Assembly (NCBI RefSeq): GCF_020443705.1 | Contig: NZ_JAIZZK010000025.1 | Location: 1-64,000 of the forward strand | Length of the DNA stretch: 64,000 nt | Reading direction: 5' to 3' | Source of the DNA: Clostridium algoriphilum | GTDB lineage: Bacteria; Bacillota; Clostridia; Clostridiales; Clostridiaceae | Shown here: positions 8,638-17,812 of the stretch, piece by piece | Position numbering within the stretch: the stretch's first letter is position 1 | Layout of the letters: each line of letters starts with the position of its first letter | Notes under the pieces: generated by a model | Databases searched by the model: none | What the model was told of the DNA's origin: nothing | Seen by the model: the letters and a program-made list of their open reading frames with translations, nothing else | Made by a program: the position numbers and the translations under genes

Positions 8638-8657
8638 GCGATGCATAATTGCATCGC
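8638..8657. promoter_or_regulatory. palindrome GCGATGCA-TAAT-TGCATCGC, candidate operator copy 2
   Basis: Perfect 8-base arms around TAAT. The core is the reverse complement of copy 1, at a centre-to-centre distance of about 108 bases. It is GC-richer than its surroundings and lies 86 bases before the trp -35 element. Confidence 0.4.
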
Positions 8658-8742
8658 CATTTAATCACCTTTACTAAGAAATAGAATCTTATTTATAATA
8701 TCCTTTATTAAGAACATCTATGCATAATATATTAAATAATTA

Positions 8743-8771
8743 TTGACAAACATTAAGTAAAGATGTATCAT
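8743..8771 (+). promoter_or_regulatory. sigma-A promoter of the trp operon
   Basis: TTGACA (8743-8748), 17 bases, TATCAT (8766-8771). Transcription would begin about 8778, just before the T-box leader. Confidence 0.82.
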
Positions 8772-8993
8772 GTTAAACAATATCAATGAACAGAAATAGT
8801 AGATAAGGGAATTTAGTTTAAGCGAACCCGGAATAGTGAAAGCTGGGTACTGTAGCCGTTATTGAATGGGTCTGTGAGATGTGATGCGAACTAGTAGTAG
8901 CATTAACCGGAGCGTCTACCGTTACATGGACAGGGCAATCGAGAAATCCGTGCCTGACAAAGATATTTATTTAGGTGGTATAACGAAATTTTG

Positions 8994-9033
8994 CATTTCG
9001 TCCTTTAGTAGGATGAAGTGTTTTTATTTTTTT
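8994..9033 (+). terminator. T-box terminator 1 (upstream module)
   Basis: CATTTCGTCC pairs with GGATGAAGTG through a 7-base loop with two wobbles, followed by TTTTTATTTTTTT. Its right arm is identical to that of terminator 2, which suggests duplication of the module. Confidence 0.85.
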
Positions 9034-9067
9034 GTAACTAAATAATTAATATGGGTGGCACCGCGGT

Positions 9068-9101
9068 CACTTCGTCCCATTATACGGATGAAGTGTTTTT
9101 T
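9068..9101 (+). terminator. T-box terminator 2 (downstream module)
   Basis: CACTTCGTCC pairs with GGATGAAGTG through an 8-base loop, followed by six T. It ends 32 bases before trpE. Confidence 0.9.
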
Positions 9102-9133
9102 GTTTTACAAAAAAATAAAGAGGTGGTAATAAA

Positions 9134-10564
9134 ATGGTTAATTTATCTGAAAAAGAATTTGCTTACAAAAAATCTTTGAATGTGATTTTTCCAGTGTTTA
9201 TTAAAATTAATGGTGATGAACTTACTCCAGTAAATATTTACTACAAGTTAAAGGGAAAACATAAATTTTTACTAGAAAGTGCTCTATCTTCTAAAGAAGA
9301 ATCAAGGTACTCCTTTATGGGTAGCGACCCTTATATGATATTAAGTAGTCGAGGCGAAAATATAACTATAACAGAAGGAAATGAAATTAAAGAGAAAACA
9401 GGTAAAGTATTAGATTATGCAGAAGGTCACTTACTTAATCAATATGATAGGTTAGACCTAGAGCTACCTTTTATTGGAGGGGCAATTGGATATATTGGTT
9501 ATGATGTAATAAGACAATATGAAAAACTACCAGATAATAACCCTGATGAATTAAATTTACCAGAAACTTGTTTGCTTTTTTATAAAGAATTTATATGTTT
9601 TGATCATTTTAAGAATACATTAATGTTAATTCATAATGTCTTTCCAGAAGAAGATGAAGATTATAATACTGTAATAAACAAACTAAATAAGTTGAAATCA
9701 ATAATTAATGAAGAACACACTAATCATAAATTTATTGAAACATCACAAAATGGAGAGGTAACCTCTAATTATACAAAAGACGATTTTTGTGAAATGGTTA
9801 AGAAAGGAAAAAATTATATAACTTCTGGCGATATTTTTCAAGTAGTATTATCTCAAAGACTTAAGATTAAAAATAGCATAAATCCTTTTGAAGTATATCG
9901 AAGGCTCAGACGTAACAATCCATCACCTTATATGTTTTATATAGATTTTGAAGGTTTCGAATTAGCGGGAGCCTCCCCTGAGAGTTTAGTTAAAGTTAAA
10001 GGAAATCAGGTAATGACTAATCCTATTGCCGGTACAAGACCCAGAGGTGAGACCGCAAAAGATGACCAAAAATTAAAAGAAGAATTATTAAATGATGAGA
10101 AAGAACTTGCAGAACATTTAATGTTAGTAGATCTAGGAAGAAATGACATAGGAAAAATAAGTGAATTTGGATCTGTAAAACTAGATAAATTTATGGAGGT
10201 AGAATTTTTTTCTCATGTAATGCACATATGTTCAAAAGTATCAGGCACACTTGCTAGTGGATTAAACTGCTTTAATGCACTTAAATCTTGTTTACCTGTA
10301 GGAACAGTATCCGGCGCCCCGAAAATAAGGGCTATGGAAATTATTGATGAATTAGAGAATACTCGGCGTGGTATATATTCAGGAGCCATTGGTTATTTTT
10401 CTTATGGTGGAGATATGGATACTTGCATAGCTATAAGAACAATAGTATTCAAAGATGATTTTGCTTATGTTCAAGGTGGTGCCGGAATAGTTTATGACTC
10501 AGTGCCAGAAGACGAATTCACAGAAACCTTAAATAAAACTATGGCATTAAGGGAGGTATTGTAA
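9134..10564 (+). CDS. trpE: anthranilate synthase component I
   Basis: A 476-residue protein that converts chorismate to anthranilate with ammonia from TrpG. The N-terminal LLES motif (in [10 protein letters not shown]) is part of the tryptophan feedback site. The C-terminal chorismate-binding domain shows [21 protein letters not shown] and [12 protein letters not shown]. The length is normal. GAGGTGG lies about 8 bases before ATG 9134. First gene of trpEGDCFBA, controlled by the T-box leader. Its stop overlaps the trpG start (TAATG), so translation is coupled. Confidence 0.97.
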   Translation: MVNLSEKEFAYKKSLNVIFPVFIKINGDELTPVNIYYKLKGKHKFLLESALSSKEESRYSFMGSDPYMILSSRGENITITEGNEIKEKTGKVLDYAEGHLLNQYDRLDLELPFIGGAIGYIGYDVIRQYEKLPDNNPDELNLPETCLLFYKEFICFDHFKNTLMLIHNVFPEEDEDYNTVINKLNKLKSIINEEHTNHKFIETSQNGEVTSNYTKDDFCEMVKKGKNYITSGDIFQVVLSQRLKIKNSINPFEVYRRLRRNNPSPYMFYIDFEGFELAGASPESLVKVKGNQVMTNPIAGTRPRGETAKDDQKLKEELLNDEKELAEHLMLVDLGRNDIGKISEFGSVKLDKFMEVEFFSHVMHICSKVSGTLASGLNCFNALKSCLPVGTVSGAPKIRAMEIIDELENTRRGIYSGAIGYFSYGGDMDTCIAIRTIVFKDDFAYVQGGAGIVYDSVPEDEFTETLNKTMALREVL

Positions 10565-11151
10565 TGATTTTAATAATTGATAATTACGATTCCTTTACTT
10601 ATAATCTATATCAATATGTAGGTGAATTGTATAAATCCGTAAAAGTTTTAAGAAATGATGAATTCACAATTGAAGAATTGAAAAAGCTACCTTTAAAAGG
10701 CATTATTATTTCTCCTGGACCAGGAAGACCAGAAAGTGCAGGCTTAAGTATTGAAGTTATACGAGCTTTTGAAGGTAAACTTCCAATTATGGGTATATGT
10801 TTAGGGCATCAAGCTATAGGTCAGGCGTATGGTGGCAAAGTTATAAGTGCCCCAGAAATTAAACACGGAAAGACCTCTATCATTAACCATAATGGTAAAG
10901 GCTTATTTGAAAATTTAAAGGACAATTTAAAAATAATGAGATATCATTCTTTAATTGTTGAAAGATGCACACTACCAAAAGATTTAGAGATTACTGCCGA
11001 AACAAAAGACGGAATAATAATGGCAATAAAGCATAAAAAGTTCCAGACATATGGACTTCAATTTCATCCTGAATCAATATTTACTGAAGAAGGCAAAATG
11101 ATAATACAAAATTTTGTGGAGGTGATTTGTAATGCTAAAGATGGTGATTAG
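10564..11151 (+). CDS. trpG: anthranilate synthase component II, glutamine amidotransferase
   Basis: A 195-residue class I glutamine amidotransferase supplying ammonia to TrpE. The nucleophile Cys79 lies in GICLGHQ, the oxyanion motif is SPGPG, and the catalytic His/Glu are in FHPESI. Such proteins can also serve PabB for folate synthesis; no pabB is in the window, so a dual role is possible. It starts on the ATG that overlaps the trpE stop, and its end overlaps trpD by about 20 bases. It is a stand-alone subunit, not fused to TrpD as in enteric bacteria. Confidence 0.95.
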   Translation: MILIIDNYDSFTYNLYQYVGELYKSVKVLRNDEFTIEELKKLPLKGIIISPGPGRPESAGLSIEVIRAFEGKLPIMGICLGHQAIGQAYGGKVISAPEIKHGKTSIINHNGKGLFENLKDNLKIMRYHSLIVERCTLPKDLEITAETKDGIIMAIKHKKFQTYGLQFHPESIFTEEGKMIIQNFVEVICNAKDGD

Positions 11152-12133
11152 TAAGATTATAACAAATCAGGATTTAACAGAAAAGGAAGCTTATGATTTT
11201 ATGAATGGAATAATGAAGGGTGAAGTAACTGAGGCTCAAATAGGAGGTTTCCTTGTCGGTTTAAGAATGAAAGGTGAGACAATCGATGAAATAACTGGTT
11301 GTGCAAAAGCTATGAGAGATAATGCAAGACATATAAATTTAATTAGTGATTATGCAATTGATACCTGCGGCACTGGTGGTGACGGAGGGAAAACTTTTAA
11401 TATATCTACAGCTTCTGCAATAATTGCATCAGCTGGTGGCGTAAAGGTGGCTAAACATGGTAATCGAGCAGTTTCTAGTCAAAGTGGAAGTGCAGATGTA
11501 CTAACCGAGCTTGGGATTAATATAAATATAGAGCCGAGTATTGCTGCAAGCTTAATTGAAGAAAAAGGAATGGCTTTTCTATTTGCTCAAAGCTACCATT
11601 CAGCTATGAAAAATGCCGCAGCACCCCGGCGCGAAATAGGAACTAGAACTATTTTTAATATCTTAGGACCATTAACGAATCCAGCTTTTGTAAAGGGCCA
11701 GACACTTGGAATTTTTAGCAAAAAATTAACCAATCCAGTTGCGCAGGTTTTAGGAAGGCTAGGATCAGAGAGAGCCCTTGTTGTTCACGGCGAGGATGGA
11801 TTAGATGAAATAACCACTACGAGTTTTACCTACGTCAGCGAATTAAAAGAAGGCATTGTAACTGATTATAAAATATATCCAGAAGATTACGGCATTAAAA
11901 GAACAATACTTAAAAATATATGCGGAGGCAGCGCTAAGGATAATGCAGGTATCATACTAAATATTTTAAAAGGTGAAAAAGGACCTCAAAGAGATATCGT
12001 GGTAATAAATACAGCTGCAGCTTTATATATAGGAAAAAAATGTGCAACAATAAAAGATGGAGTATTAATAGCCAACGAATTAATTGATTCAGGCAAAGCA
12101 CTACATCAATTAGAGGAGCTTAGATTATCATGA
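11132..12133 (+). CDS. trpD: anthranilate phosphoribosyltransferase
   Basis: A 333-residue enzyme transferring phosphoribose from PRPP to anthranilate. The glycine-rich [14 protein letters not shown] binds PRPP, and the conserved [21 protein letters not shown] and [20 protein letters not shown] follow. Two in-frame ATGs exist (11132 and 11144). GGAGGTG about 10 bases before the first supports 11132, which overlaps trpG. The end overlaps trpC by 4 bases (ATGA). Confidence 0.95.
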   Translation: MLKMVISKIITNQDLTEKEAYDFMNGIMKGEVTEAQIGGFLVGLRMKGETIDEITGCAKAMRDNARHINLISDYAIDTCGTGGDGGKTFNISTASAIIASAGGVKVAKHGNRAVSSQSGSADVLTELGININIEPSIAASLIEEKGMAFLFAQSYHSAMKNAAAPRREIGTRTIFNILGPLTNPAFVKGQTLGIFSKKLTNPVAQVLGRLGSERALVVHGEDGLDEITTTSFTYVSELKEGIVTDYKIYPEDYGIKRTILKNICGGSAKDNAGIILNILKGEKGPQRDIVVINTAAALYIGKKCATIKDGVLIANELIDSGKALHQLEELRLS

Positions 12134-12897
12134 ATATATTAGATGAAATAGTTAAAAATAAGATACTTCAAATTGAAAAGGAAAAGATTCAAAAACCATT
12201 GGAAAGTTTAATTAATGTAGAAGCTAGGGTAGTAAGAGATTTTGAAAGATCACTTAAGAACAATGGCCTATCAATTATAGCTGAAGTAAAAAAAGCTTCT
12301 CCATCAAAAGGACTAATCGATCCAAATTTTAATCCTATTAAAACTGCTTTAAACTATGAAAAATATAGTGTAGACGCTATTTCAGTTCTAACCGAGAAAA
12401 AGTATTTCTTAGGAGATGATAAAAATATACGATTAGTTAAAGAAAATGCATCTATGCCTATTTTAAGAAAAGACTTCATTATAGATAAATATCAGATATA
12501 TCAATCTTTTTTCCTTGGGGCTGATGCTATTTTGTTAATTGCAGCAGTTCTTAAGGATAAGCTAAAATCTTATTATGAACTTGCAACCTCCTTAGGTCTT
12601 CATTGCTTAGTTGAGGTACATGATAGAGCTGAAATTGAACTTTCATTAGAATGCGGCTGCAGCATAATTGGAATAAACAATAGAGATTTAAACAATTTTA
12701 ATGTTGATATTCATACTACAGAAAGACTAATGAAATATATACCTACAGGCAAAATTGTAGTATCTGAAAGTGGAATAAGTTCTATTAATGATGTTAAGTA
12801 TTTAAAATCAATTGGAGCGAGTGCAGTACTTATCGGTGAGTCATTTATGAGAAATCCAGATAGTGTTCGTTCCTTTCTTATGGCATGCCATGACTAA
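12130..12897 (+). CDS. trpC: indole-3-glycerol-phosphate synthase
   Basis: A 255-residue TIM-barrel enzyme that decarboxylates and closes the ring of CdRP to indole-3-glycerol phosphate. Recognisable segments are [13 protein letters not shown] with catalytic Glu/Lys, [20 protein letters not shown] and VSESGIS. The ATG overlaps the trpD stop, and the C-terminus overlaps trpF by 8 bases, in line with tight translational coupling. It is not fused to TrpF, as in most Firmicutes. Confidence 0.95.
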   Translation: MNILDEIVKNKILQIEKEKIQKPLESLINVEARVVRDFERSLKNNGLSIIAEVKKASPSKGLIDPNFNPIKTALNYEKYSVDAISVLTEKKYFLGDDKNIRLVKENASMPILRKDFIIDKYQIYQSFFLGADAILLIAAVLKDKLKSYYELATSLGLHCLVEVHDRAEIELSLECGCSIIGINNRDLNNFNVDIHTTERLMKYIPTGKIVVSESGISSINDVKYLKSIGASAVLIGESFMRNPDSVRSFLMACHD

Positions 12898-13486
12898 AAT
12901 TAAAATTTGTGGAATTAGAAGGCTAAAAGACATTGAGTATCTTAACGAACTCCTACCAGATTATGCTGGATTCGTTTTTGCTAGTAGCAAACGGCAGGTG
13001 GATAAGGAATATGCCTACGATTTAATAAAAAATTTGCGTGAAAGCATTCAAAAAGTTGGAGTTTTTGTTGATGAAAGACCAGAAGTGGTGCTAGAAATTG
13101 CCGAAAAGTTAAAACTTCAAATTCTCCAATTTCATGGTCATGAAAACCAAGAATATATAAATAAATTTAATGGATACGAGATTTGGAAAGCGCTTAAAAT
13201 TAGCAATGTTGACAGTATTTCTAAACTAACTAGTTACAAATGCTCAAAATTCCTCTTGGATAATACCACTTCTGGTTCAGGAGAAAGCTTTGATTGGAAT
13301 TTAGCTCAAAAAAAAGTTGATGGGCAAAACATAATGTTAGCCGGTGGATTAAACAGTGAAAATGTGCAGCAAGGAATTAAGAGACTTAAGCCTTACGGGG
13401 TTGATGTGTCTAGCGGAGTAGAAATAGATGGTTTCAAAGATTACAATAAAATTAAAGAGTTTATTAAGAAAGTGAGGGAATTATAA
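12890..13486 (+). CDS. trpF: phosphoribosylanthranilate isomerase
   Basis: About 198 residues. N-terminal [10 protein letters not shown] with the conserved catalytic Cys, and later [10 protein letters not shown] and VDVSSGVE at the phosphate site. The start is ATG 12890, inside the end of trpC; a longer frame from 12863 would add nine residues unlike the family and lies wholly inside trpC. It performs the Amadori rearrangement between TrpD and TrpC. The stop overlaps trpB (TAATG). Confidence 0.94.
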   Translation: MTKIKICGIRRLKDIEYLNELLPDYAGFVFASSKRQVDKEYAYDLIKNLRESIQKVGVFVDERPEVVLEIAEKLKLQILQFHGHENQEYINKFNGYEIWKALKISNVDSISKLTSYKCSKFLLDNTTSGSGESFDWNLAQKKVDGQNIMLAGGLNSENVQQGIKRLKPYGVDVSSGVEIDGFKDYNKIKEFIKKVREL

Positions 13487-14661
13487 TGAAAGGTAGATTT
13501 GGAAATTTCGGAGGTCAATACGCACCAGAAACAGTAATGAATGCAGTTATAATACTTGAAAAGGAATATGAAAAGGCCAAAGTAGACCCTGAGTTTATAG
13601 CTAAGTATAAGTATTATCTTAAGGACTACGCCGGTCGCGAAACTCCACTTTATTATGCAGAACATCTTACAAAAAAATTAGGTGGAGCAAAAATATATTT
13701 AAAAAGAGAAGATTTAAACCATACCGGAGCTCATAAAATTAATAACGCAATAGGTCAAATACTCCTTGCAATAAGAATGGGAAAGAAAAGAATAATCGCA
13801 GAAACCGGAGCAGGTCAACATGGAGTTGCAACAGCTACTGTAGCTGCAATGTTTGGGCTTGAATGTGAAGTATTTATGGGTGAGGAAGATATAAAAAGAC
13901 AATCGTTAAATGTTTTTAAAATGAAGATGTTAGGTGCTAAGGTTACCGCAGTTACTACAGGAACTGGTACCTTAAAAGATGCTGTCAATGAAGCCTTAAA
14001 AAATTGGGTCAGTAATGTGGAAGATACTTTTTACGTTATAGGCTCTACCGTAGGATTACATCCATATCCTACAATGGTTAGGGACTTTCAAAGGGTTATT
14101 GGAGATGAAGCTAGAAGGCAGATATTAGATAAAGAAGATAGATTGCCCGATTACATAATTGCTTGTGTTGGTGGTGGAAGTAATGCTATGGGCATATTCT
14201 ACCCTTTCATTGAAGATAAATCCGTAAAGCTTATTGGAGTTGAGGCAGCAGGCAAAGGGTTAAATACAGACCAGCATGCTGCAACTATAACTAAGGGAAA
14301 TGTCGGTATCATTCATGGTATGAAGACATATGTACTTCAAGACGATGATGGCCAAATAATGCCTGTATATTCAATATCTGCAGGTCTTGATTACCCTGGA
14401 ATAGGACCTGAGCACGCTTATCTGCATGACATTAATAGAGCTCAATATGTCTGTGCTACAGATGAGGAGTCAGTAAATGCATTTATGGAACTAACAAAGA
14501 TTGAGGGAATAATCCCTGCTATAGAAAGTGCTCATGCGGTTGCCTATGCTATGAAACTCGCACCAACACTCACGAAAGATAAAATAATCATTATTAATCT
14601 TTCAGGACGTGGCGACAAGGATATAAGTACTATCGCAGAATTAATGGGGGTAAAACTATGA
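13486..14661 (+). CDS. trpB: tryptophan synthase beta chain
   Basis: A 391-residue PLP enzyme joining indole and serine. PLP-binding Lys84 is in [10 protein letters not shown]; the phosphate loop is GGGSNAMG. The sequence is of the common TrpB1 type that partners with TrpA, not the longer TrpB2 type. It overlaps trpF by one base and trpA by four (ATGA). Confidence 0.97.
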   Translation: MKGRFGNFGGQYAPETVMNAVIILEKEYEKAKVDPEFIAKYKYYLKDYAGRETPLYYAEHLTKKLGGAKIYLKREDLNHTGAHKINNAIGQILLAIRMGKKRIIAETGAGQHGVATATVAAMFGLECEVFMGEEDIKRQSLNVFKMKMLGAKVTAVTTGTGTLKDAVNEALKNWVSNVEDTFYVIGSTVGLHPYPTMVRDFQRVIGDEARRQILDKEDRLPDYIIACVGGGSNAMGIFYPFIEDKSVKLIGVEAAGKGLNTDQHAATITKGNVGIIHGMKTYVLQDDDGQIMPVYSISAGLDYPGIGPEHAYLHDINRAQYVCATDEESVNAFMELTKIEGIIPAIESAHAVAYAMKLAPTLTKDKIIIINLSGRGDKDISTIAELMGVKL

Positions 14662-15449
14662 ATAGAATAGTTAAAAAATTTAATTATCTTAAATCTAGAA
14701 ATGAAAAAGCCTTTATACCTTTTATAACCGGAGGAGATCCTGATTTAGATACCACCTTAGAATTAGTTCTAACTCTTGAAAAAGCTGGAGCTGATATAAT
14801 AGAAATAGGTATTCCCTATTCTGATCCTATGGCGGATGGTCCTGTAATACAAGCGTCCTCTACAAGATCCCTAGCAAGTGGTACTAAAATAAGTTCTATT
14901 ATGGATAAAGTTTGCGAAATAAGAGAAAAAACACAGATTCCACTAGTATATTTACTTTATTATAATTCAATATTTAAATATGGTGATGTGAAATTTTTCG
15001 AGAAATGCAAAGAAGTAGGCGTTGATGGATTGATAATTCCAGATCTTCCACTCGAAGAGAGAGCTGAGGTAATAGAAATTGCAGATAAATACGACATATG
15101 TATAATACCTATGGTTGCTCCAACATCGCATGATAGAATTAAAGCAATAACTAATCAAGGAAAGGGTTTTGTGTATTGTGTATCCGTAAATGGAGTAACG
15201 GGCACAAGGCAAAAACTTAATACAGACATTAAAGAATATATGGATTTAATTAAAAGCTATACTGATATGCCTAAGGGACTAGGTTTTGGAATTTCCAATG
15301 CTGAAATGGCAAAGGCTTATGCACCCTATTGCGAAGCTATAATTGTTGGAAGTGCAATAATAAAGTTAGTTTCTAAGGGTGGTACCCAAGACGAAATACT
15401 AAAAAGAGTATATGATTTTGCATTAGATATAAAAACTGCAATAAATTAA
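14658..15449 (+). CDS. trpA: tryptophan synthase alpha chain
   Basis: A 263-residue TIM barrel that cleaves indole-3-glycerol phosphate and channels indole to TrpB. Catalytic Glu and Asp lie in [19 protein letters not shown]. The phosphate-site segments [12 protein letters not shown] and GFGISNAE are present. Last gene of the trp operon, followed 38 bases later by a terminator. Confidence 0.96.
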   Translation: MNRIVKKFNYLKSRNEKAFIPFITGGDPDLDTTLELVLTLEKAGADIIEIGIPYSDPMADGPVIQASSTRSLASGTKISSIMDKVCEIREKTQIPLVYLLYYNSIFKYGDVKFFEKCKEVGVDGLIIPDLPLEERAEVIEIADKYDICIIPMVAPTSHDRIKAITNQGKGFVYCVSVNGVTGTRQKLNTDIKEYMDLIKSYTDMPKGLGFGISNAEMAKAYAPYCEAIIVGSAIIKLVSKGGTQDEILKRVYDFALDIKTAIN

Positions 15450-15487
15450 GCTAAAAAACAGAATTATAGAAATATCTAAGAATATTA

Positions 15488-15519
15488 AAAGACCCATCTG
15501 TAGCTCCAGATGGGTCTTT
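15488..15519. terminator. terminator of the trp operon
   Basis: AAAGACCCATCTG pairs with CAGATGGGTCTTT through a 6-base loop. The A-run and T-run make it usable on both strands; it also lies just after the stop of the convergent CGGC gene. Confidence 0.82.
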
Positions 15520-15562
15520 ATCTTGGTTCAATTTAATATCTTATTAGGTGAATAATTTTTAT

Positions 15563-15835
15563 TTAATAAGCTCTTATTTTGTCTATTAATTTAAATAATT
15601 TAATGATATCACTTTCACTAGTTATACTCACTTTTTCATATATAGCTTCCAGATTATTGTTATTACCACAAGCCTTGTTACATCCGTTTAAGATAACAAT
15701 AATATCATAGATGATCCCTGGTTTTATTGATTCAACACTGTCACCTTCACAAAGGTGCTCCTTTAATCTTGAGACTACATCTGTTCTGTCATACGTTGGA
15801 TTACATCCTCCACAATATTTAATTCCAATTTTCAT
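15563..15835 (-). CDS. small cysteine-containing protein with CGGC motif
   Basis: A 90-residue protein starting MKIGIKYCGGCNPTYDR. Cysteines at 8, 11, 29, 52 and 56 include the CGGC pair and NGCNKAC, suggesting metal or Fe-S binding or a redox role. I recognise the opening KYCGGCNP as a recurrent clostridial theme but cannot assign a function. The ATG at 15835 overlaps the stop of the Nfu gene by one base, so the two are translationally coupled; a link to Fe-S or sulfur handling is inference from that pairing. Confidence 0.7.
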   Translation of the reverse strand: MKIGIKYCGGCNPTYDRTDVVSRLKEHLCEGDSVESIKPGIIYDIIVILNGCNKACGNNNNLEAIYEKVSITSESDIIKLFKLIDKIRAY

Positions 15836-16122
15836 TATCTTACCCCGCTACTTTTATTTAAAATGTTTCTAGCTTGATTTAATAACTCTTCACTTATTTC
15901 ATTTATCAGTACTACCTTTTTAATGCCAGGCATCTTATCTTTAAGTGTAGCTTCAACTATATCTTCAATAGTATATTTTGCAGATAGACAACCCTTACAT
16001 TGCCCTAAAAGCTTAACTTTAACTATTCCATCCTCAAAGCTAACAAGTTGAATATTTCCATAGTGATCTGCTAGTTTTGGTCTAATATCCATCTCAAAGA
16101 TTTTCTCAATTTTAGCAAACAT
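15835..16122 (-). CDS. NifU-like (Nfu) iron-sulfur scaffold protein
   Basis: A 95-residue stand-alone Nfu domain. The C-x2-C pair (C42, C45) in LGQCKGCLSAKYTIED matches the NifU C-terminal domain, which binds a [4Fe-4S] cluster between two monomers and delivers it to target enzymes. The N-terminal helix FAKIEKIFEMDIRPKLADHYG is typical. AGGGCCC-type purine-rich sequence precedes ATG 16122. It is coupled to the CGGC gene. No other isc/suf genes are nearby. Confidence 0.85.
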   Translation of the reverse strand: MFAKIEKIFEMDIRPKLADHYGNIQLVSFEDGIVKVKLLGQCKGCLSAKYTIEDIVEATLKDKMPGIKKVVLINEISEELLNQARNILNKSSGVR

Positions 16123-16141
16123 AAGGGCCCTCCATTCTTAT

Positions 16142-16176
16142 AAATATGTAGGGGCTAACGAGCCCCTCATATATTT
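16142..16176. other. GC-rich hairpin upstream of the Nfu gene
   Basis: GGGGCT-AACG-AGCCCC flanked by pairing AT arms (AATATG / CATATATT). It lies 20 bases upstream of the Nfu start on the minus strand, so it is in the leader or promoter region of that gene. There is no clear T-run on the minus strand. The flanking gap (16123-16434) also holds a second hairpin and the aro terminator. Confidence 0.45.
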
Positions 16177-16285
16177 AGATATATTATATATTATAAATCA
16201 ATAATCATTATTAGTCAATATCAACTATTTAATGCGTCTAATTTAATTAATTTAGCTTCCAAAGGGGTACTTAACTTATACACGC

Positions 16286-16311
16286 AAAGTGGAGTCTCAC
16301 GAATCCACTTT
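16286..16311. other. hairpin AAAGTGGA / TCCACTTT
   Basis: Perfect 8-base arms around a 10-base loop in the spacer between the aro operon terminator and the Nfu gene. The role is unknown; there is no T-run of note. Confidence 0.35.
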
Positions 16312-16328
16312 CTTATTTAGAAAAAATA

Positions 16329-16368
16329 GCTGTCTCAAAATAGAAATTACTTTCTATTTTGAGACAGC
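16329..16368 (-). terminator. strong terminator of the aro operon
   Basis: Perfect 18-base arms starting GCTGTCTCAAAATAG around TTAC. On the minus strand the stem is followed by TATTTTTTC. It lies 66 bases after the aroK stop codon. Confidence 0.88.
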
Positions 16369-16434
16369 CTCTATTTCTTTATTAACTTATTCGGTTAATT
16401 ATTAGTCAACTATGTTCTTCTTTATAATATTGTG

Positions 16435-16944
16435 TTACACATTTAGCTTATTAATTTTCTTATGTATTTCTATAATGTTATTTACTATATCATCAATACT
16501 ACCAGTATTCATAACCTCATAATCACAATATTTTTCATACAAAGTCCCTCTCTCCTCAAACAATTTATAAAGTTTAGATGGATTCTTTGCAAGTAATGGA
16601 CGAACCTCTGCCTCTATATCTATTACTATATTATCAATAGGACGATTAATGTAGATTATTATACCATTTTTTTTAAGGTTTAAAATGTTTTCATATCTCT
16701 TAATCACTCCACCACCAGTTGAAATAACTACCGGATTTTTTTTAGATAGTTCCATAACGGCAATCGATTCTAAGTCTCTAAAGTTAGCCTCACCCTTTTC
16801 AAATATCTCAGTAATAGTAAGATTAGTACTTGCTTCAATATATTTATCTATGTCTATAAATGTCATCTCTATTTTTTCTGAAAGCATTTCTCCTATTGCA
16901 CTTTTACCACAACCAGGCATCCCAATTAAAACTATATTTTTCAT
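16435..16944 (-). CDS. aroK: shikimate kinase
   Basis: A 169-residue P-loop kinase phosphorylating shikimate at the 3-OH. Walker A is GMPGCGKSA (residues 8-16), the shikimate-binding Asp is in DIDKYIE, Arg in NFRDLES and the GGG loop in STGGGVI. The length is standard. It starts 3 bases after the aroE stop and is the last gene of the minus-strand operon aroF-tyrA-aroB-aroA-aroC-pheA-aroE-aroK. Confidence 0.93.
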   Translation of the reverse strand: MKNIVLIGMPGCGKSAIGEMLSEKIEMTFIDIDKYIEASTNLTITEIFEKGEANFRDLESIAVMELSKKNPVVISTGGGVIKRYENILNLKKNGIIIYINRPIDNIVIDIEAEVRPLLAKNPSKLYKLFEERGTLYEKYCDYEVMNTGSIDDIVNNIIEIHKKINKLNV

Positions 16945-16947
16945 CTT

Positions 16948-17772
16948 CTAATTTTCTACTCCCTTTTCTAATTCATCATAAATTTCATCAATTATGATTT
17001 TCGGAATTTTAATATCATTCCAAATTTCCTGAGCTGCAATGCCTTGACCAACTAGCATATAAAGACCATTAACTGCTTTTAAACCTGCTTCTTCTGCATA
17101 CTTCAAAAATAGAGTCTTTTTAGGGTTGTAGATCATATCCACAGCGCTTTCAAATTTACTAATATGTTTTTTCTCAATAATCGAGTTATTTAAGTTAGGA
17201 TACATACCAATTGGTGTACAGTTCACTACTATATCCGACTCTTTGATACCATCAATTTCGTCATAAGAAATCAATTTACAAGAATTAAATTTACTATTTT
17301 TCTTTAGTTTTGAAACATTTCTTGTGACTACAGTAAGTTCACTAATACCACTATTTAATAGATACTGCACCATAGTTACTGCTACTCCACCATTACCAAA
17401 TATTGTTGCTTTTTTATTTTCCACTCTTATGTCATTTTTATTAAAAAGCATTCCAATACCAAAGTAATCTGTATTATAACCAATAGTTTTGTTTCCTTCA
17501 AACTTTAGAGTGTTCACAGCTCCTATGTCTTTTGCTTCTTTACTAACCTCATCAAGAAACTGCATAACTTGAATTTTATAAGGAATAGTTACATTAATAC
17601 CTCTTGGTTTAATAACCTTAAACCCCTCCATTGCTGCCCTTAAATCTTCGCTTTTAAGTTCGAACAAATGATAATAACCTTTCATGCTTAATTTATTAAA
17701 AAGCATTGAATGTATTTGTGGAGAAACACTATGTGATAATTTCTCTCCAAGTAAACCATATAATTCTGACAT
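16948..17772 (-). CDS. aroE: shikimate dehydrogenase
   Basis: A 274-residue NADPH-dependent enzyme reducing 3-dehydroshikimate. N-terminal GEKLSHSVSPQIHS binds substrate; catalytic Lys66 (NVTIPYK) and Asp102 (NTDYFG) are present. The Rossmann loop GNGGVA and the later CTPIGMYPN and YNPKKT are typical. It lies between pheA (40 bases upstream) and aroK. Confidence 0.94.
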   Translation of the reverse strand: MSELYGLLGEKLSHSVSPQIHSMLFNKLSMKGYYHLFELKSEDLRAAMEGFKVIKPRGINVTIPYKIQVMQFLDEVSKEAKDIGAVNTLKFEGNKTIGYNTDYFGIGMLFNKNDIRVENKKATIFGNGGVAVTMVQYLLNSGISELTVVTRNVSKLKKNSKFNSCKLISYDEIDGIKESDIVVNCTPIGMYPNLNNSIIEKKHISKFESAVDMIYNPKKTLFLKYAEEAGLKAVNGLYMLVGQGIAAQEIWNDIKIPKIIIDEIYDELEKGVEN

Positions 17773-17812
17773 AAATTTCCCTCATTTCTTGAATTGGACT
17801 TGTAAAAAACTA

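Larger units (their letters stand above)
8778..9101 (+). promoter_or_regulatory. Trp T-box leader with two tandem antiterminator/terminator modules
   Basis: The leader has an AGTA box (8798-8801) at the base of stem I and TGG followed by A at 8927-8929, in the position expected for the specifier codon, so uncharged tRNA-Trp is the likely effector. Two T-box elements follow: AGGTGGTATAACG (8973-8985) with terminator 8994-9033, and GGGTGGCACCGCGG (9053-9066) with terminator 9068-9101. In the second, ATGGG (9051-9055) can pair with CCCAT (9076-9080) as antiterminator, excluding the terminator. TGGC of module 2 fits a tRNA ending in GCCA, as expected for tRNA-Trp; TGGT of module 1 would need a wobble. 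Confidence 0.9.

Noticed and set aside
12863-12889. Longer trpF N-terminus from 12863
   Set aside because: The extra residues are unlike the family and are fully inside trpC; ATG 12890 gives the standard TKIKICGI start.
16329-16368. Insertion-sequence terminal repeat (GGCTGTCTC-like end)
   Set aside because: The arms form one hairpin followed by a T-run after the aro operon; there is no transposase or second end.
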